The position numbers were made by a program, and so were the translations under genes. Below are positions 24,104-36,364 of a DNA stretch of 64,000 bases, piece by piece; the first letter of the stretch is position 1; the number at the start of each line of letters is the position of its first letter. This DNA comes from Epiperipatus broadwayi. Taxonomy: Eukaryota > Onychophora > Udeonychophora > Euonychophora > Peripatidae. The DNA is taken from the NCBI GenBank assembly GCA_028023455.1, contig JAQFVV010000021.1:1654001-1718000 (forward strand), written 5' to 3'. The notes below the pieces were generated by a model. That model did not search any database, was not told where the DNA came from, and saw only the letters and a program-made list of their open reading frames with translations.

Positions 24104-24169
24104 AAGCCAAATTACCACTTAAAATAATATATAATTAAGCCAAATTACCACTTAAAATAATATATAATT
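24104..24169 (+). repeat. Perfect 33-bp tandem duplication
   Basis: The unit beginning AAGCCAAATTACCACTTAAA occurs twice in succession, and a third fragment (AAAGCCAATTTACC) lies at 24223. It sits in the ORF1-ORF2 junction of the LINE. Confidence 0.85.
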
Positions 24170-24235
24170 AAATTTAGACACCCAACACAATCCAAAACAA
24201 TAAAAAACCCACTAACCGATCAAAGCCAATTTACC

Positions 24236-24237
24236 AA

Positions 24238-24279
<42 letters not shown>

Positions 24280-24350
24280 TATTATTATTATTATTATTAT
24301 TATTATAATAATTATTATTATTATTAATAATAATAATAATAATAATAATA
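24236..24350. repeat. (AAT)n/(ATT)n palindromic microsatellite
   Basis: AAT units switch to ATT units and back to AAT, giving a self-complementary array. It lies between ORF1 and ORF2 of one LINE copy. Confidence 0.9.
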
Positions 24351-25648
24351 AAAATTGCTGCAATCAATATCAGGGGTTTAAATTCAACCCAAAAATATAC
24401 AAAATAAAACACTGGATGCAACAAATTAAACCACACATTACAGGTCTACTAGAAACCAACATCTATGCAGGGTCACAAGTAGACCCATCCAAATACTTTG
24501 GTACTGAAGGATTCTATGCAGGTTCCAGAGATGCAACATCACCATCAGCAGGATCTGCCCTAATAATTGCAAATCATTGTCCGTTTCAAACTTTCAAAAT
24601 CACTTACATTGATTCAAATCTCCTAATCATTACACTCAGTCACAGAATAATGACAATCAATGTAATTTTTGTATATATGCCAATAAATAAACAAAGAATT
24701 GAAACAATAATCATGTCAATAAATTCAAGATTGGCCACAACAACAAATCCCACCATCTTGGTTGGTGACTGCAACACATCATATCAGGTATTTACTAAAA
24801 AATGGCTCCACAAAATACAGGTTCCACTAATGAGTGGACAAGGTTTTCTTTCTCAGGATGCTGTCTCATTCCATAATGGTCAGTTTAAATCACTGATAGA
24901 CTTATGCTTTTATTCACCAACTCTACATCACTTAATAAAAATAAATCTCATCCCATCAGGCTTCTCTGATCACTCTGCACAAATAATAACTATTAATCTA
25001 AACCAAATGCAAACTAACATTTCATCACTAACAAAAACAATCAGAATCCTTCTCCCCAAATCCACCCCAGAATTTATATTTTCTGAAACCTATATAATGC
25101 TAGAAAAACTAAGACAAATAAAACTAGACCCTATACAACAATACCAAGCTTTTATCAATAATTTGTCTTTTAATATAAACCACATAGTAATGAATAGACC
25201 ATCACCATCCAAGCTACTAGAATATGCTGATAAAATACATGAAAAACTTACAGCAATCACGCCTACACATCACCCCCAAAATTATATAAGAAACTTAACA
25301 CAAGAATATAATAAGCCTTGTCAATCCCTAAAAGAGTATCTAAAAATTAAAAAAAAACAAATTATGCATTACCCAGCAACATACATGGTCACGTAAATAC
25401 ATAAAATGGGCCCTTGGAAGTGCACCTGAAATTAAAGTACCAATGGCCATACAAACCCAAAGAGGAATCTTTGCTGACCAAAATATGATAATGCCTATGT
25501 TTGAACATTTTAGAGACAAACTGCAATCAGCACCACCAATAGAGTGGACAGCACACATATTTGGACCACCAAAAAATGAAAAATTATTCACAGCAGATGA
25601 TTTCATAAAAAAAATGAATGAAATGAACAATAACTGTCACCCTTGAGA
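24351..25648 (+). pseudogene. LINE ORF2 remnant: endonuclease and pre-RT linker
   Basis: It opens KIAAINIRGLNSTQKYTK in one frame. A one-base shift near 24404 moves the reading to the 326-codon frame 24416-25396. Endonuclease landmarks are the N-terminal INIRGLN, LLETN (catalytic Glu, LxET), GDCN in place of GDFN, and SDHSAQIITINL (catalytic His). The region to about 25390 is linker. Another shift leads to QTQRGIFADQNMIMPMFEHF and TADDFIKKMNEMNNN, which looks like the opening of the RT domain, and then a stop at 25644. The RT core is absent, so the copy is truncated at its 3' side. The endonuclease frame is the longest surviving coding stretch in the window. Confidence 0.75.
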
Positions 25649-25649
25649 C

Positions 25650-27975
25650 TGAGAATTCAAGCAAAACCCAAAAGGGAAAAACAATTAGTCTCATGGTCCC
25701 ATTAAGTCCTCAGGGTTCATAATCCAGTTCATATTATATAACCTTGTTCTGAACTAGATTGTGACAAATTTTTAATTGGGATTCTGCTTTACTGATCCTA
25801 TTGAGTTCTTCTAATCCAAGTTGAGTTCTAATTCTTGATTCTTAAAATTTCCAATTATAAAATCTAATGATTTATATTTAGACTTTGGGTTTTTCTTAAT
25901 AATTTAAATCTAAAGGGATTGGATAATTAACTGCTTATATTTCTGTCCATACCTATAACATCCTATAAACCCATTTTTATCTCTAAATCATTGTTTTTAT
26001 CTTCTAATTCACTTCATCATAATTCTACGTCAATTTGAAACTTTTTTGAAAATTTTTTATTTTTTGTGGCATCCCAATCGCACCGGGAGTGGCCCAATAA
26101 CTTTTGATCTAATCATCATAAATTTATAATTTTTATGCAGGGAGGTAACTTAAATCATAATCCATAATGTTTAATTCTTAATTTGAGATCAAATTAACAT
26201 TTAAAATAATTTTCTTTCCTGCAAAGTTTTGCCGCTTACGGCCAATTCCGGTTTTACATCACAATATTGTTATTTTTCTTTTATGAACAATTTAACATTT
26301 GAAAAACATTTTTCCATGGTTTTGATTAATCTTTACATCTGACATGTTTCTTCAACTGTTTTCTGTCCTCCCTGACTGGTTTATAATTGGTGAAAGCAGT
26401 TTTATTTCTTGGTATCAGGAGTTACATTTGAATTCTCAGGAATATCATTGTTGAACATTTTTTCTTCACTTTTATTTTTACAGGCATTAATTTTCTAATC
26501 GTTTTAAATTAGTTTCATCATCAAAATTAGGATTTTTGTTATTAATTTCTACTTTGAGTTATTAGATTACATTTTAAATTTGTCCATTTAATTCCTATTT
26601 TGAGTTATTAGATTACATTTTAAATTCGTTTTCTCGGTTTTAATCTTGTCTTAATGATTCTAGTAATTACTTATATTAGCTTTCACTTGATTAATGGTGG
26701 CCATTTGCATAGAATAAAACGATTGATAAGTTGAGTTATCCTGACTTAAAATTTCTTGAAAAGGTGTAAAAGGTTTAAACAAGCAACCACCTATGTTTTA
26801 TCATGCATCTTCTTACCAATTCCCATCTTGAATATGTGAATCCTCCCATTCTTGTGGAGCCAGTGAGCAACGAATTGCTCCTTCTTGCAACAGGAAAATA
26901 TATTTACAAAATCTAGCATAAGTGGCTTTCTTATATGTTACATTAAATTACATAGGATATAAACTTCTATGGTACATAAAAATAATAACAAGTGTGATTT
27001 GTAAAATTCTCTAGGTTAATGGATTAATTCTTTGACTTAAATGCATCTGGGTTAGAAATTTTTTGTCTACTGCATTGGTCAGTTTTCTGAGTAAAGTGTG
27101 CACTAAAACATTCTGCTTACTTGTATTTTTTATTCAATTAATTTGTTTCTTTACTCCTGAAGTAACTATTATATTTTTCAATTTAAACTATATTATAATT
27201 ATTCTTTCTCTGTGGAGAGGTTGGTTTTTTTTTAATCTAGAGATTACAATTTTTATCCAAAATCTATTTTTAGTAAAGTAAGATAGAGATTCACCATGCT
27301 TTACAAAGATTTAAATATAAATTTATAATCATCCTATTCTTTTTTATAGCTTTTCTGAGTTATGTCTAATTTCTATTTTGTTTTTCTTGCCTACATTTTA
27401 TGAATTGCAGATGTCTCTTCTATCAAATCTTTCTTTGTTATCAGTCTATTTTTCTATATACTTCCATATTTCACTCGTAGTTTTTGTTTTATGTTTACAT
27501 AGGAAATCTTTATTTTACATTTATTAAAAGAGGTGAAATACACTTTAAATTTATTTGATTTTTTTTTTCCAATTGAAATGTTTTTAAAATAAAATATTTT
27601 ACACACTTTTTTATTATATTTTAAGATAAAATTGATTATTCAATTTATCTGTTTGTAGGAATACGTTTTTAAATTTAATTATTAGAGCTTCGGAATAACC
27701 AATATTTTGTTTTAAAATGTTGTTGAGAAAATAAAAAAAAATATTACGTAAAAAAAAAGGTAACAAACATTATTTATTTTATAAATGAAAATATAAAAAA
27801 GTTATTTGCTTTAGTTCTAAAAGTGAAGAAAAACGTTTTTTTGTAAAATTATGTATATATATTGAAAACTTCATTACGATTGTAAATAAAAATAATAAAT
27901 ATTTCAAATAAAGTCACGTGTTTATTAGATTTTTTTAAAAAAAATAGGTGAAATCTTTTAAACTGATTTACAGTT
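25650..27975. other. AT-rich sequence; possible LINE-associated or unique DNA
   Basis: No coding motif was recognised after the LINE breaks off. A tandem pair of TTTGAGTTATTAGATTACAT units lies at about 26550-26625. The patch 26070-26095 (CAATCGCACCGGGAGTGG) and 26230-26255 is CpG-containing. Frames near 27063-27281 show no motif. Confidence 0.35.
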
Positions 27976-27979
27976 GTTA

Positions 27980-28140
27980 TATATTAATCTTTAACTGAGA
28001 TATTAAATTTTACATCTCAGTTAGCAATAATCTCTAGTTAAATGAATGATGGCCGCTAATCATTAATTTATTTATCTATCATGTCAATGTTGGGAGCAGA
28101 GTAAATTTGATACGTGTAAATTAAAATGTAACAATTAAAT
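27980..28140 (+). repeat. Interspersed repeat, family E copy
   Basis: TATTAATCTTTAACTGAG, AATAATCTCTAGTT.AA and GTAAATTAAAATGTAACAAT recur in the same orientation at 35665-35795. Confidence 0.55.
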
Positions 28141-28224
28141 AAAATTTAACTATAATAACATATTGATATTAGTGTGTGGGAAAGGTCTTGTCAAAATGCA
28201 GTAACACATTTGTCTACCGCATTT

Positions 28225-28300
28225 AAAATCTGGATTCGAAGCTAACCGATAATCCATCTATATTCAACCTAGCTAACCATTAACAATTGGTCAGTGACAG
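28225..28300 (-). mobile_element. tRNA-like fragment
   Basis: The minus strand has TTAGCTAGGTTGAA (A-box-like) and, too close behind it, TTAGCTTCGAATCC (B-box-like). Spacing is shorter than in a true tRNA, so a decayed SINE head is the most that can be said. Confidence 0.35.
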
Positions 28301-28574
28301 AATATCTTAAGATTTTGAGCTCAAAGGATAAATAATGAAAAATAATAAATAGCTTTATTGCTCAGTAATTCCCTGCACTGAATCGTGCAGGTCAGAAGAA
28401 ACATTGATATTGTTATGTTTTGGTCTGGAGTACAGACCCAAACTACAGAAAATAATACTAAGACAAGTATTACAATTAATATATTTATTATATTTACAAA
28501 TATATACAACCCAATATACAATATATATATATATATATACAAGAGAATATTTACAAATGCTGAATATTGGAGTT

Positions 28575-29060
28575 TAACGTAAACTCTGGATTCTGCCTAC
28601 CACTTCCAGCTACACCTGATGGCTTGCCTCACAGGTAGGGAGTATGGCTCTTCCAGCTGTACAAGACAGCTTGCCTCGAGCCAAGTGTGGTCTTAGCAGC
28701 ATCCAGTATTTGTGGGACTTGCCTAGCTGCATAGACTAAATAGTGTAGTGCTATCAATGGGAAGACTTGCTGCTGTTTAGGTTAGCAGAGTTTCCCTGGG
28801 AGAATGCAAAGAGTCTGTTTCAGGTTAGACAGACATTCTTCCTTGATTCTTACAAAAGGCTGACTATTTATACCCAGATCCCTGACCTTACTGAAAACCT
28901 GTGGATTCAGTAAGCATCGTTGCTTATTGGCCTGTAATAATCATTGGCTATGTTTTTTATCTATACATCAGCCTATTGGCCTGTGGCAAACAGTGATTAA
29001 TTCGATCAGATAGAGAGGCATCTGGAATAGTCCACTTCTGAGAGAAGGGAGGACTATAAC
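28575..29060 (+). repeat. Interspersed repeat, family C copy 1
   Basis: A GC-richer element with recurring GCTTGCCTC motifs, a TATTTATACCC box, GATTCAGTAAGCATCGTTGC and TTGGCCTGTGGC. A diverged copy in the same orientation lies at 32115-32640. The look is LTR-like (TATA-type box in the middle), but no primer-binding site or gag/pol remnant lies beside it. Confidence 0.5.
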
Positions 29061-30395
29061 AGATATAAAAAAATTCAAAGAACTACACCAGCATTTAATG
29101 AGTCTATGCATTTTGTTCTTTCTTCATAATTCCTCTGTAAAGAAATCTTGGGGAGGCCATTGTTTCTGAGGTCATCTATTCAAAAATTCTGTTGTAACTC
29201 TTGTTTTTAATTGTATAAGCATTATGGAACCCTTCTGCAACATATATGTTCTTTGTACAGTTCATTCCCTTTTAGCTCATTTCAATCATGGCATGTTTCC
29301 TTTGATTTTCTTTTTAATTGAGAGGAATTCCCTGGGTTGATTTAAGTAACAGGAATGCTTTTATTTTTTCCCTACTTATCTCTGTCAGAGATCTGCAAAC
29401 TGTAGTTGACAAACTTTATGCTATGCTTTTTACACCTAGAAGATTACACTGTCATCGAATTATTAAAAAATAAATTGAAAATTTTGTGACAAAAATTTAA
29501 ATACAAAAATCAGCTTACTGTAAAGGAAAGAATAGATATATTTTAAGATAGCAAACATGAAAGTGTCAATGAACACCAGGGGGAGGGAGTAAATAGTGGA
29601 AATTTACAGTAAGTTATAAATATGATTGATAAATAGGTAAACCCATGTGATAATTTAAGGTGATTAAAAATCATTCATTAACCATTCTTTAAAAAAAAAA
29701 TCAGACCTATGAAAATTGTTTACTAATAGTAACCTGTAACAGAATAAGAACTTTATCTTAAATTCAGTATTTATAAATCTAAAAAGTCGCCATTTTTAAA
29801 GCTTGGCTATCACTATTTATATCAGTAACACCTGAAGAAGAGAGAAGAAAAGTACCACTTGAAACATTCTAGACTTTATTAAATTATTTACAGTTGAATT
29901 ATTGGGGTTAAGCACAAATAAAGTTTGGATTTTTCTAAAAATGTTTAGTAATTTAACTAGATGATGGAATAACTCAACATATAATTAGAAATAAATTCTG
30001 ATTTGTTTGTAGCAGAAGAAAGTTTTTGTAGATCACATTTTAAAATTATTTTGAACTTATTCTAAGCTCTAATCAAATTAGTTGGTTCAATAACAGCCCT
30101 TTAACGTATTCAATATTATTTGCTTTTTGTAAATAATTTTATGCTGCAATACAATAACTTTCTGGTTAAAATTTGTGAAAGCAGCATTGCCTTCTGGTGA
30201 GAATGCCCACCATTGTAGTATATGGTTTCATCACTAGATACATCTTGTTGTCTCTGTTCTTCTAAATGACATCATCATGTGAATTTATGCTGCCACATAG
30301 CATTTTTGTTTGTAAAGTGCAATTTGCATATTCATCAATTATGATTGAAAATTTTGAATAATATGTGGCTTTGTAATTGTTTTATATTAGGAAAA
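29061..30395. other. Sequence without recognisable gene
   Basis: Contains one CTGAAGA..GAAAC motif at 29832-29865, discussed in the findings. No open frame of interest. Confidence 0.4.
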
Positions 30396-30399
30396 ATGA

Positions 30400-31425
30400 T
30401 AATGTTGTATTGCTTGAAACATCTTACAAGCAAGTTGCTCTGAGGAAAATATTAAGCTTGTGAATGGTTTTTCCACTTCAGAAATATATGATTGAGGGCA
30501 ACCCTTGACCTCCTAAATGAATAAAAATATCATAACAATGCTTGAACTGATTTTGGAAGACTATCTCAGAACAATTGATGAACTTGTTGACTTGTCTTAT
30601 ATATCCTGGGATGTTTGCCAATGGATTTTGGCTGACAAAATATAAATAAAAAGAATTGCAGCAAAATTTGTGTCTCAATGTGTAAATCTGATCAAAAGCA
30701 GTATCAAAGGAATACATGTTGTGAACTGAAAGAGTTCTTAGAAAATTAACTCTAATCTTTTTTCAAAGATTATTACTGGTAATGAAATCCGATGCTATGA
30801 TTATGATCATGAAACAAATAAAAAACTTTAAATTTATCACATCCAAAACAAGTACTATAAGTGAAATCCAATCCTCAAGATAATGCTGATTTCCTTTTTT
30901 GATGCTAATAAAGTTGTTCACTCAGACTTCATTTCTAGCAATCTAACTGCTAACCAGCCATTTTGCTTATAAATTCTGAAACATTTATATGATATAGAGA
31001 AATTGAAATGTTGGGATTTGTAGCAAAATGGGGAGTGGTGAATTCACCATAACAATGAAACAGTGCTCAAAGTCTTAAGTGTGAAACATTTTTAAAGTAA
31101 AAATGGCATGAACCAGCTAATCCATGTGCCACATTTACCTGATATCACTCCATGCAATTTCTTTTTATTCCTCCAAATAAAAAAATTCTTTGAAAGAAAA
31201 ATGTTTTGCAATCTTGTAAAGGTGGGAAAAAACAGGGGAAGCATTAAGAGGCATTACTTTGTAAGAGTTTCATGACTGTTTTAGAAAGTGGGAATAACAT
31301 TCAGATTTGTACCACAACAAAAGAAAAATATTTTAGAGACAATTCAATGTATAATACTTAGAAAAATAAATCAACAATTTTATTATTACAAATTTCTGGT
31401 TTTTTTGATACATCCCCTTATAAAA
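30400..31425 (+). pseudogene. Mariner-family transposase fossil
   Basis: Read across frames, the segment gives the mariner order. LVNGFSTSEIYD lies at the end of the DNA-binding region. IITMLELILEDYLRTIDEL and AAKFVSQC are in the second helix-turn-helix and linker. IITGNEIRCYDYDHETNK is the first catalytic block, with the usual ITGDE Asp changed to Asn (AAT at 30781). FFDANKVVHSDF follows. PDITPCNFFLFLQIKKFFER is the third catalytic block, in which the D of CDFFLF is Asn (AAT at 31156). The middle HDNAPxH motif is unrecognisable. The C-terminal tail ends ..FLIHPL. Many stops confirm an old, dead copy. No inverted terminal repeat pair could be paired by eye. Confidence 0.75.
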
Positions 31426-31429
31426 TAAT

Positions 31430-32110
31430 TTTTAAATAATACCTTGAATGCTTCTCTAAAATCTTTACAGAGAATACACAAGTGTAAGCATTATTCACTG
31501 GCATCTCTAATTGCTGAATGATAAGGAATGAATAGATTTTTGCCTTGTTTTATCCTATGTTTAAAAATAGTTGTGAACCAAATGTATTTAAAAATAACTA
31601 CAAGTGGACTGACAATATAATGATCAAATATGCTTTGTTATTTATTAGACTGTATATTGCTAGGCACTGAAAGAAAACAATCAAGTTGCAATTCATGGAC
31701 ATTCATTTCTCATATCTGCTATTCTACCACTAATTACCTGATGTTGTTCTGAAATGACAGAGCCAGGCTGTTGTCCATGAATTTTTATCTCTTGAAGACC
31801 ACTACTCTACCTCTATACTCTGAATCATGTATTGAATTTATATTTTTAAAAATCTGAGCTAAAATTAAAAGAAGTGTGGATTATGGATTAATTATATTTC
31901 AAAACATTATACAAGCTGCATAAGAGTTCGGATACATTTGCATTAGGCTTGCAAAAGTCTAAGCCATGACGCATTAAAATATTTGCAATGTGAAATATGT
32001 TTGCCCCAGACAAAATGTCATTGTTTACATGCAATGCATGTATTTGCAAATCTGACTGTGCATTAGTTTTATATCAAATTTCAGTCTTGATACACCTTTA
32101 TACTTTCACC
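31430..32110. other. Sequence without recognisable gene
   Basis: Mixed-composition DNA between the mariner fossil and repeat family C. Nothing supported. Confidence 0.35.
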
Positions 32111-32114
32111 TTCT

Positions 32115-32640
32115 ATCATTGATGAAGTATGGTGTCTAGGAAGGGATTTCAGGTGTCCTATAAGCTTACCTACCATTTTCAGCTATACTGTGACAGCCAT
32201 TCTAGTGAGTAGATATGGCAACACATCTGATTGTACTAGGTCAGCTTGCCTCATGAAAGATTTCAGTTCTAGCAGTGTTCAGTCATGAATACGGACTTGC
32301 CTCACTGTGATATTTATATAGTGGACAACCATCATACTTCCATTTAGCTTTGACAGTTGATATTTTTTTAGTGTACTACCATACAGCTTTGATAGTGCTG
32401 TTTGGCCTTACCTCCAAATGGATTATCTACTTATTGCCAGATCTCATTCCAGGGTGAGAGCAATTAGATTCAATGAGCAGCATCGCCTATTGACTCATTT
32501 TTGCCATTAGACATATGCTATATATTTATATATACATTGGTCTGTGGCGATGAATGTTCAATCCAATCAAGGTATGATAGAATCCATACGAATTCATTAT
32601 TTGAAGGCAAGATGAGGTGTAACACCTTCACATACAAATC
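32115..32640 (+). repeat. Interspersed repeat, family C copy 2
   Basis: Matches the 28.6-29.06 kb copy in order: CTTACCTACCATTTTCAGCTA, GCTTGCCTCATG, CTTGCCTCACTGTG, GATTCAATGAGCAGCATCGC, TTGGTCTGTGGC. The divergence is substantial. Confidence 0.5.
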
Positions 32641-32644
32641 AAGA

Positions 32645-33410
32645 GATACTTTTGATCATTTAAAAAGTTGTTGGTAGTATCTTTACTCTTAATTTAAAAC
32701 AAATGAGTCAATCCATTTTGAGATCACTCATATACTTTAGAAAACAATGTGATGCATCTAATTTTCTTATTAAGTGTGTATGTTAAAATTTTTGTTTGAA
32801 AGCAGTAGAGTCGCATTAATTATCGACGGCGCACATCTCTATTCTGTATTTGTTCCGAAATAAATTGGTTTCTTAAATTTTGGAAATTTTTTATTGTGTT
32901 TTTAAAATTAAGTTTTTCTGCTTTCTAAGAATTCCTTTCTATTTGAAAATGAATTCTGATGTGAATGTTATTATGTAATCCGATTGTGTCGTATTTTTTG
33001 AAAATATTTATAAAATTTCTCAGAAATATGATGAAATCTAACGATGATTATTTGACATTCTTCATTAAAGGCTAATCCTGCATTTCAATTTTAAATTGCA
33101 GTTATAAAAAAAATTAAAACTTTTAATTACTTTTAAAAAATATTTCACAGAGAAATAGTGATATTCATAAGATATGTAGAGTTATGCATATTATTGAGGA
33201 AGTACTTAGACAATAGTGTAATGCCATTAATATACAATTGTTGTTTTAGCTTTTGTTTTAACTAAAGCGTTTTTTAATTAGTTAATTTTATACAGTGACA
33301 AGAATAATAAAAGACATACCTTCAACTATATCTAAGAATCTCTGTTCAGTGACTTTTGGTAAATTGAATTCTATGACAGTAGGATTTTCCCTCTAGGTGT
33401 ATAGTGCAGA
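32645..33410. other. AT-rich sequence without recognisable gene
   Basis: A small CpG patch at 32820-32835 (ATCGACGGCGCAC). Otherwise featureless. Confidence 0.35.
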
Positions 33411-33427
33411 ATATATAAATGCTTTTA

Positions 33428-33761
33428 TATAGGGGATTTGAACTCGGACTTTCAAACGAGCCTCAACTATCCACGCTATCTCATACTGCTGACACGCTTT
33501 ATCACACACATATCGAAAAATTAAATAATCACCAATATAAGTATTTTGTGCTAAGCCAGCACTCATCAATTGGTTCAGATTATCATATCCACACATATAT
33601 AGAATCAATGCTCAGCTTATATTAAGATAGCCACTCTTCATAGTATGAGATAGCATGGATAGTTGAGGTTGTGTGAAAGTCTGAGTTCTAACCCCCATAT
33701 ATTTACATATTGGAGTGCAGGTATGAAAAAACCTATACTGTAAAAAAAATTCATATATTAA
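33428..33761. mobile_element. Family-A hairpin retroposon with 11-bp TSD
   Basis: AAATGCTTTTA flanks it (33417-33427 and 33762-33772). The left end is TAGGGGATTTGAACTCGG and the right arm ends GTCTGAGTTCTAACCCCC, then TGCAGGTATGAAAAAACC. The arms meet near 33640. The left arm is longer than the right. Confidence 0.75.
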
Positions 33762-33908
33762 AAATGCTTTTACTAAATGAAAATATCACAATAAATATTT
33801 AAATAATATGAAACACACAAGAAATGAATCTGTGTGACTTTGGACATATATTTCTTTGAATGCTTTGTACTATATATGCTGGAAATTGTTTACATAAATG
33901 TAGGTTTA

Positions 33909-34418
33909 TTATATATAGAGTACGTAAAAACAAAATTTTAACAAGCTTTAAAAAATACCCTCAACCCCAGACCGCGGTTTCTGCATCTAGCGTCGTCAGT
34001 GAGGTGTTGGGGATTAAAAATACTAGAACTAGTCTATCAATGCCTAACTATTGAGAAGAAAATCTGAAACTTTCAGACATTTAAATGTCCAAAAATCCAA
34101 CTATCTAACTCAAATAGCCGTATGGGACTGAACTAAATTCAGATACACCATATATTAATAGCTCTAGTTAGATAGCTAGATTTTTGGACATTTAAATGTC
34201 TGAAAGTTTCAGATTTTCTTCTCAATAGTTAGACTAGTTCTAGTATTTTTAATCCCTAACACGTCACTGATGACGCTAGATGCAGAAATCGCGGTCTGGG
34301 GTTGAGGGTATTTTTTAAAGCTTGTTAAGAGTTTGTTTTTACGTACTCTATATATAACATTTGTAAATACGAGCTTTATTAAAATTAGGTCATATGACAT
34401 CTGACTTGATTTTTTATC
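33909..34418. mobile_element. Family-H hairpin retroposon with 12-bp TSD
   Basis: A perfect 12-base repeat AATGTAGGTTTA flanks it (33897-33908 and 34419-34430). The two arms of about 205 bp (to ~34113 and from ~34160) are near-identical inverted copies. Each contains CTTTAAAAAATACCCTCAAC, CCCAGACCGCG and TAGAACTAGTCTA. The spacer is about 45 bases and contains CTGAACTAAATTCAG. Each arm is open in one frame and encodes a matching ~40-residue stretch: RVRKNK, LTSFKKYPQPQTA, VLGIKNTRTSL. Confidence 0.85.
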
Positions 34419-34886
34419 AATGTAGGTTTACATGTTATATGGGATGGTCAGTACTTTTTGTTTTTGCCCAATAATTTTTGCTTACTTTTTTTAACAATTA
34501 ATTATTAATATTACATGTGTATTTTATTAACATTTTACATTATTTGATTTTGATAGAGTTACATGTTTAAAAAGGAAAGCTTTTAGTAATAATCTGCCTT
34601 TTGTTTCATTATCTTTTTTGTATTATATTAAAATGTAAATAACATCAATACCAAATCATTTCTCAGTGCTCTTAATGCTATTTATCTTCTTTACTTATTT
34701 ATTATATACAAGGATAATTTCAACTGTCTTTGGAACTGTTTTCTTGTTTCATACATTTTGACATTATTTATAATACAATATATAAGCTCTGAAAAAGTCT
34801 TATGATCAATCAAAACTAATAGATACATTTTGTACACTTTAGTTCAAACACTTTATAGCAAAACATTTTTATTATATATATATATG

Positions 34887-35303
34887 CACACAATCTGATA
34901 TTTCGGCTGTCTTGCAGTCTTCTTCAGAGATATGATATACTGATAAATAAAATAAATATATAAATGATATAACAAACTAATGTAATTAGTAAAATAAAAT
35001 AAAATATAAGAAACACAAAATATAATAAAACTTAATTAAGTTAAAGATAATAAAATAATATATATGTGTGTGTATTCTTGTCTATATATATGCTCATAAA
35101 TGGCCATTAATTTTAAGGTATTATTTCTTTTATTATTTTTTAAATATCCACTAATTATTACCAATAATTATAAAGTAAATCAATATAAAAGTGTAATTTT
35201 ATAATGATTATGTTAGTTTATTACATTATTTATATATTTTATTTATTATTATATCCATAGCTCTGAGGAAGACTGCAGGATGGTTGAAACATCAGACTGT
35301 GTG
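34887..35303. mobile_element. Fold-back element D
   Basis: A 43-base arm at 34887-34929 (CACACAATCTGATATTTCGG .. CTTCTTCAGAG) is repeated inverted at 35271-35303 and beyond, with about 340 bases of AT-rich spacer. Each arm carries CTGARGA ... GAAAY on the outward-reading strand. Confidence 0.65.
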
Positions 35304-35664
35304 TGTATATAACAAAAAAATTGTTATACAGTGTTGGATGTAAGATGCATAAATTGTATTTATATAAAATATCACAAAATAAATCATGTGATAGATTTAG
35401 TGTCACTTATTAAAACTGATAGACTAAATAAGCAATAAATGCAATATTAAAAGTAATTTGCTATTGTTTATACTGAAGATTTCATGAATTTATATACATG
35501 ACTGTGAGATTGTGACATTTAATACATATATGGAAAAATATTCATTGGAATATATCTCAAGAATGAGTAGTGTAGTAGAGATCATTAAGTACATCTACAA
35601 AAGATATTACACATGGGAAAAAATAAAATTGAATCAGTACATGTGTGTGAGTATAATTAAAAAC

Positions 35665-35795
35665 ACAGATAAATTAATCTTTAACTAAGGTTTAAAGTTT
35701 ACTTCTTGGCTACAGATAATCTCTAGTTTAATAAATGACTAGTGATAAGTTGTAGGTGAAGTGAGTTTGACACTTGTAAATCAAAATGTAACAAT
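35665..35795 (+). repeat. Interspersed repeat, family E copy
   Basis: Diverged copy of the 27980-28140 sequence (ATTAATCTTTAACTAAGG, GATAATCTCTAGTTTAATAA, GTAAATCAAAATGTAACAAT). Confidence 0.55.
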
Positions 35796-36262
35796 TTACT
35801 CTTGATAAATGCTGAACATGTGATAAAGATATATATGAGATATTGTGACCTGGGCCAACTTATGGGTATTATTACAAAACAAAATGCATTTTAGGAATCA
35901 TTTGTGTTTTAAGGTGTCTTTAATCATTTATTTCAAAAATATATGGTGGAGTGGATATTATTAAGTACATCTATAAAAGAAATAGTAAGGTATTAAAAGT
36001 AAAATGTACATATAAGAGAATAAATAAGCATCATAGGAAAGAGAAACTGGGTTAAACTTATAAAATTCCTTTCTCTTGTATCATTTCCTCTTGCAGTTGA
36101 CTGATAATAGATGAAAATGATGATGATTATGAGGTTAAATAAGATAAATTCTACAAATTTTATTACCTCTTCCTACTTCAATTATTACATATTGATTAGT
36201 ATTATAATTTTTAGCTATATATCCAAGGAGGAGTGACTGATTCCTTTGTTCATTCCAGTATC

Positions 36263-36361
36263 CTCTATAATAAAGTTGGGAAACAAGGCACACATGCATA
36301 GATCTTCATTCCCTTTATAGTAAAGTTGGAAACCAGACACAGATGCATAGATCTTCATTCT
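36263..36361 (+). repeat. Tandem pair, ~50 bp units
   Basis: CTCTATAATAAAGTTGGGAA..CACATGCATAGATCTTCATTC is followed directly by a copy with a few substitutions. Confidence 0.8.
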
Positions 36362-36364
36362 CAG

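Noticed and set aside
24416-25396. 326-codon frame as a host gene
   Set aside because: Endonuclease motifs LLETN, GDCN and SDHS, plus the adjacent ORF1 zinc knuckle, identify it as a LINE remnant.
34887-35303. Definite hammerhead ribozyme
   Set aside because: The two core blocks are present, but stem II pairs weakly and no stem III with a cleavage triplet was found.
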